Assembly (NCBI RefSeq): GCF_000745265.1 | Contig: NZ_JQNN01000002.1 | Span: forward strand, 1 to 64,000 | DNA length: 64,000 nucleotides | Source of the DNA: Massilia sp. 9096 | GTDB taxonomy: Bacteria; Pseudomonadota; Gammaproteobacteria; Burkholderiales; Burkholderiaceae_D | Direction: 5' to 3' | Notes under the pieces: generated by a model | Told to the model about the DNA's origin: nothing | Database searches by the model: none | What the model saw: only the letters and a program-made list of their open reading frames with translations | Part shown: one piece after another, positions 38,257-46,918 of the stretch | How the letters are laid out: every line of letters starts with the position of its first letter | Numbering within the stretch: position 1 is the stretch's first letter | Translations under genes and position numbers: made by a program

Positions 38257-38434
38257 CAATTAGATAGCGCCCGTATGGAAACGCCTGCGCTCAGGATCAA
38301 TTTCTTAAATAATTGCAATGTAAGGTGCCACTGTGTCGGGCAACGTGCAACTCAGCCTGTCAATAATTGCGACGATTTTGGGTTCGGTAGCTGTTACTTG
38401 CTTACATGAACATCGAAATAGTAGCGAATCATTT

Positions 38435-41400
38435 TTAGACTTCCCTCCCTGCGTTATTCTGCTTTATTGCCTGGTCAATCACGCGGCTTAGCTCAGGCAA
38501 TCCTGCAGGCTTAGTAAGATGAGAATCGAAACCTGCCTCCTTAGCGCGGCTACGGTCGAGTTCGCCGCCCCAGCCAGTCAGGGCCACCAGCACAATGTCG
38601 TCAAGTCCAGGCGTCATCCTAACTTTCCTTGCCACCTCGTAACCGTTGAGCCCAGGCATTCCGATGTCAAGGATGGCGATGTCCGGCTTGGAAGCGACGA
38701 TTTGATTCACGGCCTCCAGACCATCATTCACAGTCTTGGTCTCGTGTCCCGACATTTTCAGCAGGTCGCTCAGTAACTCCGCCGCATCGACGTTATCGTC
38801 TGCCACCAGCACGCGTAAGCCGATATGCGTGGGCAGGCGGGGCGAGCCGTACGAGGCATTGCCCGACACTTCGCTGCTGGCCCCCGACGAAGCAGGTAAA
38901 CTGACAATGAATGTCGCCCCCTTGTCGATCCCGGGGCTGCTAACAGCGATAGTCCCGCCGTGCATTTCGACCAAGCTGCGCACTAACGACAAACCAATAC
39001 CCAATCCGCCCTGGGCACGTCCCATGTTCCTAGAAACCTGACTGAACATGTCAAACACATGGGTTTGTTCGTCCAAGGCAATACCCATACCTGTGTCGAC
39101 GACAGTAACGACCGCCGTGTCTCCTTCTCGTTCAGCCGATAGTGTGATGCGGCCACCGCTTGGCGTATATTTGACTGCGTTGCTCAATAGATTGCTAAAT
39201 ACCTGTGCCAACCGCGTACTATCGGCGTCGATGACAATCGTTTCGTTAGGTAGATGCACTTGTAGTTCATGACGCGCCGCTTCAATTGAAGGCGACGCCG
39301 TTTCAACGGCATTGGCAAGCAGACAGTTAAGGTCGACTCGTTCGTTTTTCAGGACGATCTTGCCGCTGTTAATCCGGGAAAGATCCATCAAGTCATCGAT
39401 CAGGTGAACGATCTGCCTCATTTGCCGGTCCATCATGTCGAGCACTTTAGCCCCGTTCATCATGGGTTTCCCGCTCATGCGCATCAAGTCGAGGCCGGTA
39501 CGCATCGGTGCCAAGGGATTGCGCAGCTCGTGCGCTAGAGTAGCCAAGAATTCTGTCTTGTGCCGGTTGGTTTCGGACAGGTCAGCGGCTAGTTCACGAA
39601 GGTGGTCCTGCGCCGCGGTCTTGGCCGTAATGTCCGTAAACAGGATAGCGATACGGCGCTCTCCTGATTCGCCCATCGGGGTCGCATACACATCCCACCA
39701 ATATCCCATGGCCGCCGAATGTTCAGTGAATCTGGCAGGCTCCCTTGTCAAGGCAACTCTGCCATAGACGTCGATCCAGCGCGATTCGATGTCAGGAACC
39801 ATTTCGCGAATTGTCTTGCCGGCGGCGTTAGCCAACCCGGACTGCTGTTCGAAAGCGGGATTGACCTCCTCGAACCGGTAATCGATCGGCACACCTTGCG
39901 CATCGACTAGGACCTGCACGATGGCGAAGGCTTCGTCCATCGATGTGATGAGGGTACGGTAACGCTCTTGGGCGATACGCAGTTCCGCCTCGGCAACTTT
40001 TTGGGGCGTGATATCGAGCAGTACACCTGCAACAGCTATCGGACGATCCGCGTCGTCGGTTTCGACGCGACCGCGTGCACTGACCCAGCGAGTTCCGTCC
40101 TCCCGCGCGAGCCGGAAATTCGTTCGGTAAGGCTCGCCTGTGTCGACGGCATGCTGCAGCTGCCTCGCAACGTCTACCGCATCGTCTGGATGAATGGCAT
40201 CAGTGTATAAAGTCATAGGCGCGTCGACGATCGTTTCGTAGGGAACGCCAAAGAGCTGCGCGAGATTGCGGTCGCCGATGAGGCGGTCCGTTTTTAGATT
40301 CCAGATCCATGTCGCCACTTCACCCGCGGCCAAGGTTGCTGCCAAACGGAGGCGGGCGTCTTCGATGGTGTTTTCAAGATCCTTACGCAAGGTGATATCA
40401 GCGGCAGTACCGATGAGGACAACCTTGCCTTCTACATTCTCGGGCTGTACCACGCCAGCCAGCTCCACCCAACGGTCGGTCGGCTCGCCAAAACGGCGAT
40501 AGCGACCGATGAAATGAAAACGCTTGCCTTGGTGAACGCTGTCGTCCATCGCTTGCGTAAATTTTTCGATGTCATCCGGGTGGAGACTGTCCGCCATGAG
40601 CGCAGCGCCGTTCAAGGCCGGGCTATTCGGTGGGATACCGAAGATGTCGTACATCCTCGCATTTTCCCAAGAGCCGATATCGTTTGTGATGTCCCATGTC
40701 CAGATGCCCAGCTGCGCAGCTTCTGTCGCAACCTGCAACTGCAGCTGCGCCTGTCGCATACGCGCTTCGGAGGCTTGGGCCGACATCCGCTTACCGTATT
40801 CGAGCACCGTATTAGCACGCGCGGCTTCAACATCGAGAAGCGGTGTGACATCGTGCATCGAAATGACCGCACCCAAGATCGCACCGCCGCTATCTTTCAA
40901 AGGCCGGCCGCTGACCTCAAAATGATGACGCATACCGTCTGGACGTTTGACAACGATCTTGGCATCGTCAACACGTTCTCCCATCAGCGCCCGGTAAAGG
41001 GGAATTTCGTCGATCGGCAGGCGCGAAATGCCATCCGGACGGTAAAGATTGTATTGCTCGGCCCATTGCTCGAAGTGCAGGGGCGCTTCGTCGAGTCCAT
41101 GGATGCTACGCGCGGTCTCATTGAAGAACGTCAACTTGCCCTCACGATCGCAAGCAATGATCCCACTGTCCACACTCTCAAGGACGGCGGCCAGGAAAGA
41201 GCGCTGCTCGTTCGTTGAACTGCTCCCCTCGCTCGGCAATTGCTCGTCAAGGGCATAGGCCTGCCGCATGATTTTGCCGAAACCAAGCAAAGCCTGACTA
41301 TTTTCATCGACGATTTTGTGAACCGTCCCATCGCAAAAAATGGAAGAGCCATCTTTGCGCTTATGCCACCTGACGTCGGTAGAGTCGCCCAGTGCAAGTG

Positions 41401-41623
41401 CGGTATTCAACTCGTCCTTTGGTGCACCGGTCTCCCGATCTTCATCCGTGAAAATCATCGCCAGCGGCTGCCCAAGGGCTTCATCTGCCGACCAGCCGAG
41501 CAATTTCTCTGCGCCTGGGGACCACTCGACGATGGAGCCGTCACGATCGAGCATGATCATAGCCTGTTCGATTGCATTGTTGAAAAGCAGTCGAAGGCGT
41601 TTGTCAGAAGAAATTTGTTGCAT
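38435..41623 (-). CDS. Five-PAS hybrid histidine kinase with receiver
   Basis: About 1062 aa. Serial PAS/PAC domains (roughly 20-140, 155-275, 305-430, 435-560 and 565-690 counted from ATG 41659), HisKA with His710 (TLAHELRNPLAPM), HATPase_c (NLLSNAVKYTPSGGR, GGLGIGLSLVRSLVEMHGG) and a receiver with Asp998 (AILDIGMPGLNG). No membrane helix. PAS 1 resembles the single PAS of the kinase at 42974 (EWSPGAEKLLGWSADE against TGWNNGAQFITGWAADE). ATG 41623 (MQQISSDKR) is the more likely start, since the 12 preceding codons are hydrophobic and unlike relatives. It probably feeds the lone receivers nearby, which is inference from position. Confidence 0.94.
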   Translation of the reverse strand: MQQISSDKRLRLLFNNAIEQAMIMLDRDGSIVEWSPGAEKLLGWSADEALGQPLAMIFTDEDRETGAPKDELNTALALGDSTDVRWHKRKDGSSIFCDGTVHKIVDENSQALLGFGKIMRQAYALDEQLPSEGSSSTNEQRSFLAAVLESVDSGIIACDREGKLTFFNETARSIHGLDEAPLHFEQWAEQYNLYRPDGISRLPIDEIPLYRALMGERVDDAKIVVKRPDGMRHHFEVSGRPLKDSGGAILGAVISMHDVTPLLDVEAARANTVLEYGKRMSAQASEARMRQAQLQLQVATEAAQLGIWTWDITNDIGSWENARMYDIFGIPPNSPALNGAALMADSLHPDDIEKFTQAMDDSVHQGKRFHFIGRYRRFGEPTDRWVELAGVVQPENVEGKVVLIGTAADITLRKDLENTIEDARLRLAATLAAGEVATWIWNLKTDRLIGDRNLAQLFGVPYETIVDAPMTLYTDAIHPDDAVDVARQLQHAVDTGEPYRTNFRLAREDGTRWVSARGRVETDDADRPIAVAGVLLDITPQKVAEAELRIAQERYRTLITSMDEAFAIVQVLVDAQGVPIDYRFEEVNPAFEQQSGLANAAGKTIREMVPDIESRWIDVYGRVALTREPARFTEHSAAMGYWWDVYATPMGESGERRIAILFTDITAKTAAQDHLRELAADLSETNRHKTEFLATLAHELRNPLAPMRTGLDLMRMSGKPMMNGAKVLDMMDRQMRQIVHLIDDLMDLSRINSGKIVLKNERVDLNCLLANAVETASPSIEAARHELQVHLPNETIVIDADSTRLAQVFSNLLSNAVKYTPSGGRITLSAEREGDTAVVTVVDTGMGIALDEQTHVFDMFSQVSRNMGRAQGGLGIGLSLVRSLVEMHGGTIAVSSPGIDKGATFIVSLPASSGASSEVSGNASYGSPRLPTHIGLRVLVADDNVDAAELLSDLLKMSGHETKTVNDGLEAVNQIVASKPDIAILDIGMPGLNGYEVARKVRMTPGLDDIVLVALTGWGGELDRSRAKEAGFDSHLTKPAGLPELSRVIDQAIKQNNAGREV

Positions 41624-41659
41624 GTCAAACAGATACAAGTAAAGACCGACAGCGCACAC

Positions 41660-42065
41660 CGGCCGGATAACGGAATATTTTATATTCTTACAACATTTAG
41701 AGGATGATCACCGCGTGCATGCTGACGACGCTAGCGACATGCATTGATGCTGGCCGACGGCGACCTATCATTACGCCAACAGCGTGATAGCTCATGACGG
41801 ATCACCAGTAGCGCTAAGGCAAGAGGGAAAATCGTCGATTTAGACAATTATACAGTTAAATGCCGTTCCTTAACGCAAGGATTTGACGATTTTGTTGCTA
41901 AACAAACATAATGACAACAACATCAAGTAATGTCCAATAAGCACTAAAAGCGACGTTTCATTACTCAACAATCATTTCTGTAGAGCTCGCGTAAGACATG
42001 CGCCTAAGTCTTTTTTTTCGAACATGACTGCGCATCACTATATTGGCCAGAAATAACAAGCTAGT
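41660..42065. other. Intergenic, no gene seen
   Basis: About 400 AT-richer bases between two minus-strand genes. No supportable frame; it would carry the promoter of the five-PAS kinase. Confidence 0.35.
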
Positions 42066-42422
42066 CTACAGCTCAGGTAGTGCTTTTTCTAGCTGCGAAA
42101 GCCAATCCCGTCCGCGAGGGGTTATATGCCAAGCTGGGCTTGACTGCTCGACCACGACAACAAAATGGTGTTTCGTAAGCCATTGAACGACATCAGCTGA
42201 ATCTAGGGGTTGCCGCCCTTCCTGCAGAGCTAGTAAAAATTGTTCGCATTCCCACTGAAATAAGAATTGTCTTCCTTTTTCGGTCAGCCAGATTTCTTCT
42301 TGCCTAAGGCTGATCAAGGCTCTGTCGAGCAAGATTTTGTTGCAACCTTGCAAGTTCACATCGGGCGCACTACCTTCGGTAGCTCTGACAAGAATTTTGA
42401 CTAGTTCACTCTTATGAATCAT
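42066..42422 (-). CDS. Tandem winged-helix-like protein of unknown function (copy A)
   Basis: A 118-aa protein from ATG 42422 (MIHKSELVKILVRA). Two similar units end in a wing-like signature: WLTEKGRQFLFQWECEQFL and WHITPRGRDWLSQL. T-(E/P)-(K/R)-GR before a hydrophobic helix recalls the end of winged HTH domains, so DNA or protein binding is possible. The paralogue at 57046-57396 is about 65-70% identical by eye and starts at the same Met, which fixes the start here. Both copies lie upstream of a kinase gene facing away from them (42974 and 57726). No family name can be given. Confidence 0.75.
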   Translation of the reverse strand: MIHKSELVKILVRATEGSAPDVNLQGCNKILLDRALISLRQEEIWLTEKGRQFLFQWECEQFLLALQEGRQPLDSADVVQWLTKHHFVVVVEQSSPAWHITPRGRDWLSQLEKALPEL

Positions 42423-42658
42423 AGAACAAAGTGTTGAAAGTGGCCGAGCCAGACTCGTGTATGACGTTGCTGAGTTGACATCGACCAACTCATGAGACGA
42501 GAGTTTGGCGCAGAGTAGATTTTACAACACATGGGTACTGATCCGGCGTTAATCTCGGCAGTGCAGACCATGGCTGAAAATTTACTTCAAGGCAGTGGAA
42601 GCTATTCAGTATCTTGCAGTGTCCGATACAAGCCACTCATCTCGGTATTTCAAAATTG

Positions 42659-42865
42659 CTAAACCTTCATTACACTGCTTTTTTTGATGCTCTGACTAAT
42701 TAGTTCAGCACTTTGATCGATAGAAAAGGAAGTGTGAATGTCAGCTATTGACTGCTTATACCAGGATCGCGCTAATCGTCCAACACTCACATAAATAAGA
42801 AACTTTGTTGCTGCAATATCATCATAATGGTGAAGTGCATGATTAATTTCAAATGCGTCGCCCAT
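42659..42865 (-). CDS. Small hypothetical protein
   Basis: 68 codons (MGDAFEINHALHHYDDIAATKFLIYVSVGRLARSWY...). AGGAA lies 10-14 nt before the ATG. The composition is protein-like but no homologue is known to me. It sits between the winged-helix-like gene and the PAS kinase and could equally be a chance frame. Confidence 0.35.
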   Translation of the reverse strand: MGDAFEINHALHHYDDIAATKFLIYVSVGRLARSWYKQSIADIHTSFSIDQSAELISQSIKKSSVMKV

Positions 42866-42973
42866 AGCTTACGATATTCCTGTACCCTCATCTTCGATGA
42901 CTAGACCTCTTGGCGGCAAGTACGAGCTTCGACACTTAGTTGATTGATGCAGTACAGATGAAAAGAGGTCAAC

Positions 42974-44149
42974 ATGGTGGATTTACCGAATGGTTCGTCA
43001 CAAAAAGAATTGGAAAATGCTTTTTTGCAAGTAATTTTGAGCGATACGCAGGAGTTTGGCGTTCTCTTTTACAACGAAGATCTGTCTATTACTGGCTGGA
43101 ACAACGGCGCACAATTTATAACAGGATGGGCTGCAGATGAGGTTATCGGACAGCCGACCGGGATGCTTTTCCTTCCAGAGGATAGGCAGAATAAACTGGA
43201 TGTGCACGAGGCTCAACTAGCCCGTGTCGTCGGGGCTGCACAAGACGAACGCTGGCATATACGCAAGGACAGTGCGCGCTACTGGTCAAGTGGCGTAAGC
43301 CTGCCACTCAGCGGAACCGATGGACAGCCGAATGGTTTTGTAAAGGTTTTCCGCGATGCTACGCACTTGCGGACGCGCACACAATATCTCGAAAATCTTG
43401 TGCAAGAGGCCGATGTTCAGATGAGCGAAAAGAATGTGTTCATCGGTACAATCGCGCACGAGATGCGCAATCCGCTGTCGCCCCTGAAAAGTGCGGTCGA
43501 GCTTATAAAGCGCTCGGCGGGCGACAATGCAGGACATCTGCACTTGATTGGAATCATCGACAGACAGATCAATTTCCTCGATCGCCTCGTTGAGGACTTG
43601 ATCGGCCTAACCCGTGTCCAGACTGGAAAGCTAAGTATTGCCTACGAAAATGTCGTGCTCCAGGAGGTTCTTTTTGAGGTACTCAACAGTAGTCGCGAAT
43701 CTGCAACGGCCAAAGGAATTGTTATCTGGGAAGTCATGCCACCTGTGCCAATTTACGTCGATGTCGACTTCAGAAGGTTCCAGCAGGTAATATTGAATCT
43801 ACTTAACAATGCAATAAAGTACACAGCTGCCGGCGGTAACGTGTGGCTAACGGCTACCGTCGATCAAACTCATTTCCTATGCTATGTGAAGGACGACGGT
43901 CAGGGCATCGGCGACAGCCTATTGCCTAAAATCTTTGAGGTCTTTACACAAGCCGATACACGCAAAGCCAGCCGTGGTGAGGGACTTGGTATCGGTCTAG
44001 CGGTAGTTAAAGAAATCGTATCGTTACACCAAGGAAATGTAGAAGTTAAAAGCGATGGGGAAGGCAAGGGCAGCGAATTTATTGTACGCCTCCCGCTTCA
44101 CCGGCCTTTCGCCTTCGGGTCAGAACCGTTGGTCAACGGTCCTTCATAA
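42974..44149 (+). CDS. PAS-domain sensor histidine kinase
   Basis: A 391-aa soluble kinase: one PAS domain (about 20-135; GVLFYNEDLSITGWNNGAQFI), a short helix, HisKA with His162 (GTIAHEMRNPLSP), and HATPase_c (NLLNNAIKYTAAGGN, GEGLGIGLAVVKEIV). No receiver. The lone receiver at 44462 follows in the same orientation after about 310 bp and is a plausible partner. It is not a close paralogue of the PAS kinases at 37135 and 59262, though all share the HE(L/M)RNPLSP box. Confidence 0.93.
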   Translation: MVDLPNGSSQKELENAFLQVILSDTQEFGVLFYNEDLSITGWNNGAQFITGWAADEVIGQPTGMLFLPEDRQNKLDVHEAQLARVVGAAQDERWHIRKDSARYWSSGVSLPLSGTDGQPNGFVKVFRDATHLRTRTQYLENLVQEADVQMSEKNVFIGTIAHEMRNPLSPLKSAVELIKRSAGDNAGHLHLIGIIDRQINFLDRLVEDLIGLTRVQTGKLSIAYENVVLQEVLFEVLNSSRESATAKGIVIWEVMPPVPIYVDVDFRRFQQVILNLLNNAIKYTAAGGNVWLTATVDQTHFLCYVKDDGQGIGDSLLPKIFEVFTQADTRKASRGEGLGIGLAVVKEIVSLHQGNVEVKSDGEGKGSEFIVRLPLHRPFAFGSEPLVNGPS

Positions 44150-44343
44150 AACTGGACAGGTAAGACAGATTTAAAAACTTTTTGCCTGCTACAGTCTCGT
44201 CAAAATTTTTCATTCCTCTTACAATGCGGTGCCAGCGGCCAGGCAACTTCGAAGGCGGATTGGCATGCGCGTTCCCTCGGTTCCACAACGCAATGGCCGC
44301 CCGCAACCGCAGCTCCGAGGCCGCAGTTTGTACACATTTTGAT

Positions 44344-44455
44344 AAGGCAAATGCGCAACACCGTGAGAACATTTTCCATAAGGAAATGAAAATTTCTGTA
44401 CTTAGGCGTATCCTGTAACCATAACTCATCTGCGCCTAACAAGCATTATTCTAGA
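44344..44455 (+). promoter_or_regulatory. Conserved upstream region of the lone receiver gene (copy B)
   Basis: Aligns with 21299-21408 (blocks GCGCAACACCGT, ATTTTCC, GTAT-CTGT, CTCATC-GCGCCT). A receiver of the same family follows directly in both places. Confidence 0.5.
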
Positions 44456-44461
44456 ACACTT

Positions 44462-44839
44462 ATGGTAGAACACTCATGTGCCGCTCGTCGCGTGCTGGTC
44501 GTCGACGACAACATCGACGCAGCGGATTTGGTCGCCGAGTTTATGGCATTTCAAGGATATGAGATCGCCGTTGCCTACGGCGGGGAAGAGGCGATCAAGA
44601 TAGCCGAGACTTTCGGACCCAATCTTATTTTTCTCGACTTGGGCATGCCTGGCATGGACGGATACCAAGTGGTGTCGGCGTTACGCCACGCTGAGTGGTT
44701 TCCACCGACGCGGATCGTTGCACTCACGGCTTGGGGCGATCAAGATTCGCGTGAGCGGACAAAGACTGGCGGCTTTGACGCGCATTTGGTAAAGCCCGCA
44801 CGCTTGGAAAATTTGATCGCTCAAGCGCAGTTGCTTTGA
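44462..44839 (+). CDS. Single-domain response regulator (paralogue)
   Basis: A 125-aa receiver with DD in VLVVDDNIDAADL, Asp in LIFLDLGMPGMDG, Thr in VALTAWGDQ and Lys in HLVKPARLENL. It is very similar to the receiver at 21420, differing mainly at the N-terminus (MVEHSCAARR). No output domain. ATG 44462 has no strong ribosome-binding site; an ATG further in (44475) is out of frame. With the conserved leader, it seems to have been duplicated together with its control region. Confidence 0.93.
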   Translation: MVEHSCAARRVLVVDDNIDAADLVAEFMAFQGYEIAVAYGGEEAIKIAETFGPNLIFLDLGMPGMDGYQVVSALRHAEWFPPTRIVALTAWGDQDSRERTKTGGFDAHLVKPARLENLIAQAQLL

Positions 44840-45202
44840 TGAAGTAGTGTCCATGGTCGGGCTGCCGTTGAAATTTCGCTCGTACTGCTGCGCTGGGTCA
44901 TCCAAATGTGCTGCGAGAATTGCCTTGAATGAATCACAACAGGACTCATCAATTCTTGACTAAACAAAACCGCGTTTTCTAACCGCTCACGTCTGGCCGA
45001 TGTCAGCCGTTTTACTAAGGACGGTAAATTCCCTAATTGCAAAGCCACTAACGTTCAGGTCCGTTAGCAGCTGTCCCAACGCAGACACTCATAGATAGCA
45101 GACTTATGTTAGCCCCTGATGAGAGATGTTCAATTTCGACGATGCGCCTTCTAACGCCCGTTATCCAAAACGTTGCCCTATCCAGTGATTACAATGAACG
45201 CG
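44840..45202. other. Intergenic, no gene seen
   Basis: 363 bp between the receiver gene and the truncated nuclease-like gene. Around 44992-45012 it contains TGGCCGATGTCAGCCGTTTA, related to the opening of the dispersed repeat. Confidence 0.35.
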
Positions 45203-45481
45203 TTACTTGCGCCCTCCTTTTTTTCCGAACATGGGTTTGAGTTCGTCCCATAAAACGCTTTCGATTATTTCGACATCCTCCAAGGCAGTTTGCGAAAATT
45301 CATAATAATCCACGACAAATGTGGCTCGCAGATTGGCAGCCCACGCAGATAAATACAGTGAGTAGCTAGATCGCCCACGTCCAGTACCTAGGTGATATCT
45401 GAACTTTGAAAACATAGACTGTGTCGTTCCCACGTAGACGGTAACGGAGTTAGGGTGGGCATAGTTGTCGCGGCTCATATT
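45203..45481 (-). pseudogene. GIY-YIG nuclease-like gene truncated by IS copy 2
   Basis: The frame (about 92 residues before the IS edge) has VTVYVGTTQSMFSKFRYHLG and the ending IIESVLWDELKPMFGKKGG. This fits the YIG strand, Arg/His helix and C-terminal Glu...KP...K of GIY-YIG domains. The first GIY strand is missing because the IS5-type element starts at 45482. An ATG 4 bp inside the remaining DNA (MSRDNY) could start a shortened protein. The family assignment rests on a short motif set. Confidence 0.5.
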
Positions 45482-46527
45482 GGCTTTGTTGCGCAAATCA
45501 GCCCCGACCAGCGTACGGCCGTGAGGTCTGGTAGCCTGAACAGATGAAACCAGCTCCGCAGAAGTACCGCACGACCAACTGGAAGACGTACAACGAAGCG
45601 CTCAAGGCACGCGGCTCGCTGCTCATCTGGCTTGATCCGACGATGAACTGGCATGGTCAGCCGAGCGGCAAGCGTGGGCGCAGCCAGACGTTCAGCGACG
45701 AGGCAATCCAGTTCTGTCTGAGCATCAAGTGCCTATTCAATTTGCCGCTGCGCCAGGCCATGGGCATGACGCAAAGCATGCTGCGCCTGGCCGGGCTGGA
45801 CTGGCCGGCACCGGACTTCAGTACGATCAGCCGGCGGCAGAAAACGCTGCAAGTGGCGATCGGGGCAGTACCGACCACGACGGGCTTGCATCTGCTGGTG
45901 GACAGCACAGGCATCAAGATGCTGGGCGAAGGCGAATGGAAGAGGAAAAAGCATGGCGCAGACTACCGGCGCCAATGGCGCAAGGTGCACCTCGGAATCG
46001 ACGCGTCCACGCTCGAAATCCGTGCCATGGAGGTGACCGATAACAGCATCGGCGATGCACCTGTCCTGCCGGGGCTGCTCGACCAGATTGCTGCCGATGA
46101 GCGCATTGCCAGCGTCAGCGGCGACGGCGCGTACGACACGAAGGACTGCCATGAGGCCATTGCTTTGCGCGAAGCGCATGCCATCATCCCGACCCGAAAG
46201 AACGCCAAACCCTGGAAGACCAATCGCCGCGGCGCGGACGCCCGCAACGAGATTCTGCACACGACACGCAGACTGGGCCGGGCGATCTGGAAAAAATGGA
46301 GCGGCTACCACCGGCGCAGCCTTGTCGAAACCAAAATGCGCTGCTTCAAGCTGCTGGGCGAACGCGTCATGGCGCGTGATTTTGACCGTCAGGTCGCTGA
46401 GCTACAGGTACGAGCTGCCGTGCTGAACCGCTTTACTCGGCTGGGTACCCCGATGACGGTCCCAGTGTTATAAAACGAACTACAAATAGCGTCAGCTCGG
46501 CCTTTGCTTGATTTGCTCAACAAAGCC
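45482..46527 (+). mobile_element. IS5-family (IS903 group) element, copy 2
   Basis: 1046 bp, same ends and orientation as copy 1 at 12947-13992 and apparently identical by eye. Flanking 9-mers GCTCATATT and GGTTGCCGC differ, so there is no target duplication, and they do not match the flanks of copy 1 either. The two copies enclose 31.5 kb. Confidence 0.95.
45544..46473 (+). CDS. IS5/IS903-type transposase (copy 2)
   Basis: 309-aa DDE transposase with the same sequence as copy 1 (Asp120, Asp194, Glu262). Identity of the two copies points to recent transposition or to duplication or homogenisation by recombination. Confidence 0.95.
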   Translation: MKPAPQKYRTTNWKTYNEALKARGSLLIWLDPTMNWHGQPSGKRGRSQTFSDEAIQFCLSIKCLFNLPLRQAMGMTQSMLRLAGLDWPAPDFSTISRRQKTLQVAIGAVPTTTGLHLLVDSTGIKMLGEGEWKRKKHGADYRRQWRKVHLGIDASTLEIRAMEVTDNSIGDAPVLPGLLDQIAADERIASVSGDGAYDTKDCHEAIALREAHAIIPTRKNAKPWKTNRRGADARNEILHTTRRLGRAIWKKWSGYHRRSLVETKMRCFKLLGERVMARDFDRQVAELQVRAAVLNRFTRLGTPMTVPVL

Positions 46528-46918
46528 GGTTGCCGCCCATCTTTTTGACATGCTGTTGACGCGGGCGCGCGATTAGAACGACGCCATTCTTAGGGATGGC
46601 GTTCGCATTATCCGGAACGCAAAATTGTGAAGTTTGCGGGCATTGCAAAGCAAAAAAATTCGCATTCGATTTTCAAACGCTTTGTGAGCTCAAATGCGGA
46701 ATGCGATTTCACAAAATTTATTGGGGGATCGCCGAGCTCGGCCATGAGGTAGGAATGGAATCCAATATAATGAATGAAATCCAGTAAACGGATTATTTCG
46801 TTGGCATGGTAATCTTGGCCATGTCAGCCAAGCGCTCATGGGCTGAAAACGTCGCTGATTTATCGCGTTCACGAACTATGCTCGACGGCGGGGCGTTGGG
46901 CTCATCCATACCAGACAC
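46528..46918 (+). other. Intergenic leader of the DGC gene (copy B)
   Basis: 391 bp with no supportable gene. From about 46804 (GGCATGGTAATCTTGG) it aligns with 25683-25797 before the other DGC copy, including a CTCATCCATA block shortly before the start. This shared leader is the likely promoter and untranslated region. Confidence 0.5.

Noticed and set aside
12947..46527. Classical composite transposon with target duplication
   Set aside because: The outer flanks CTTGAGCGT and GGTTGCCGC do not match, so a simple single transposition of the whole unit is not supported, though capture or recombination remains possible.
46596..46787. 63-codon Cys-containing frame before the DGC
   Set aside because: No ribosome-binding site. 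It precedes the leader shared with copy A and has no known relative.
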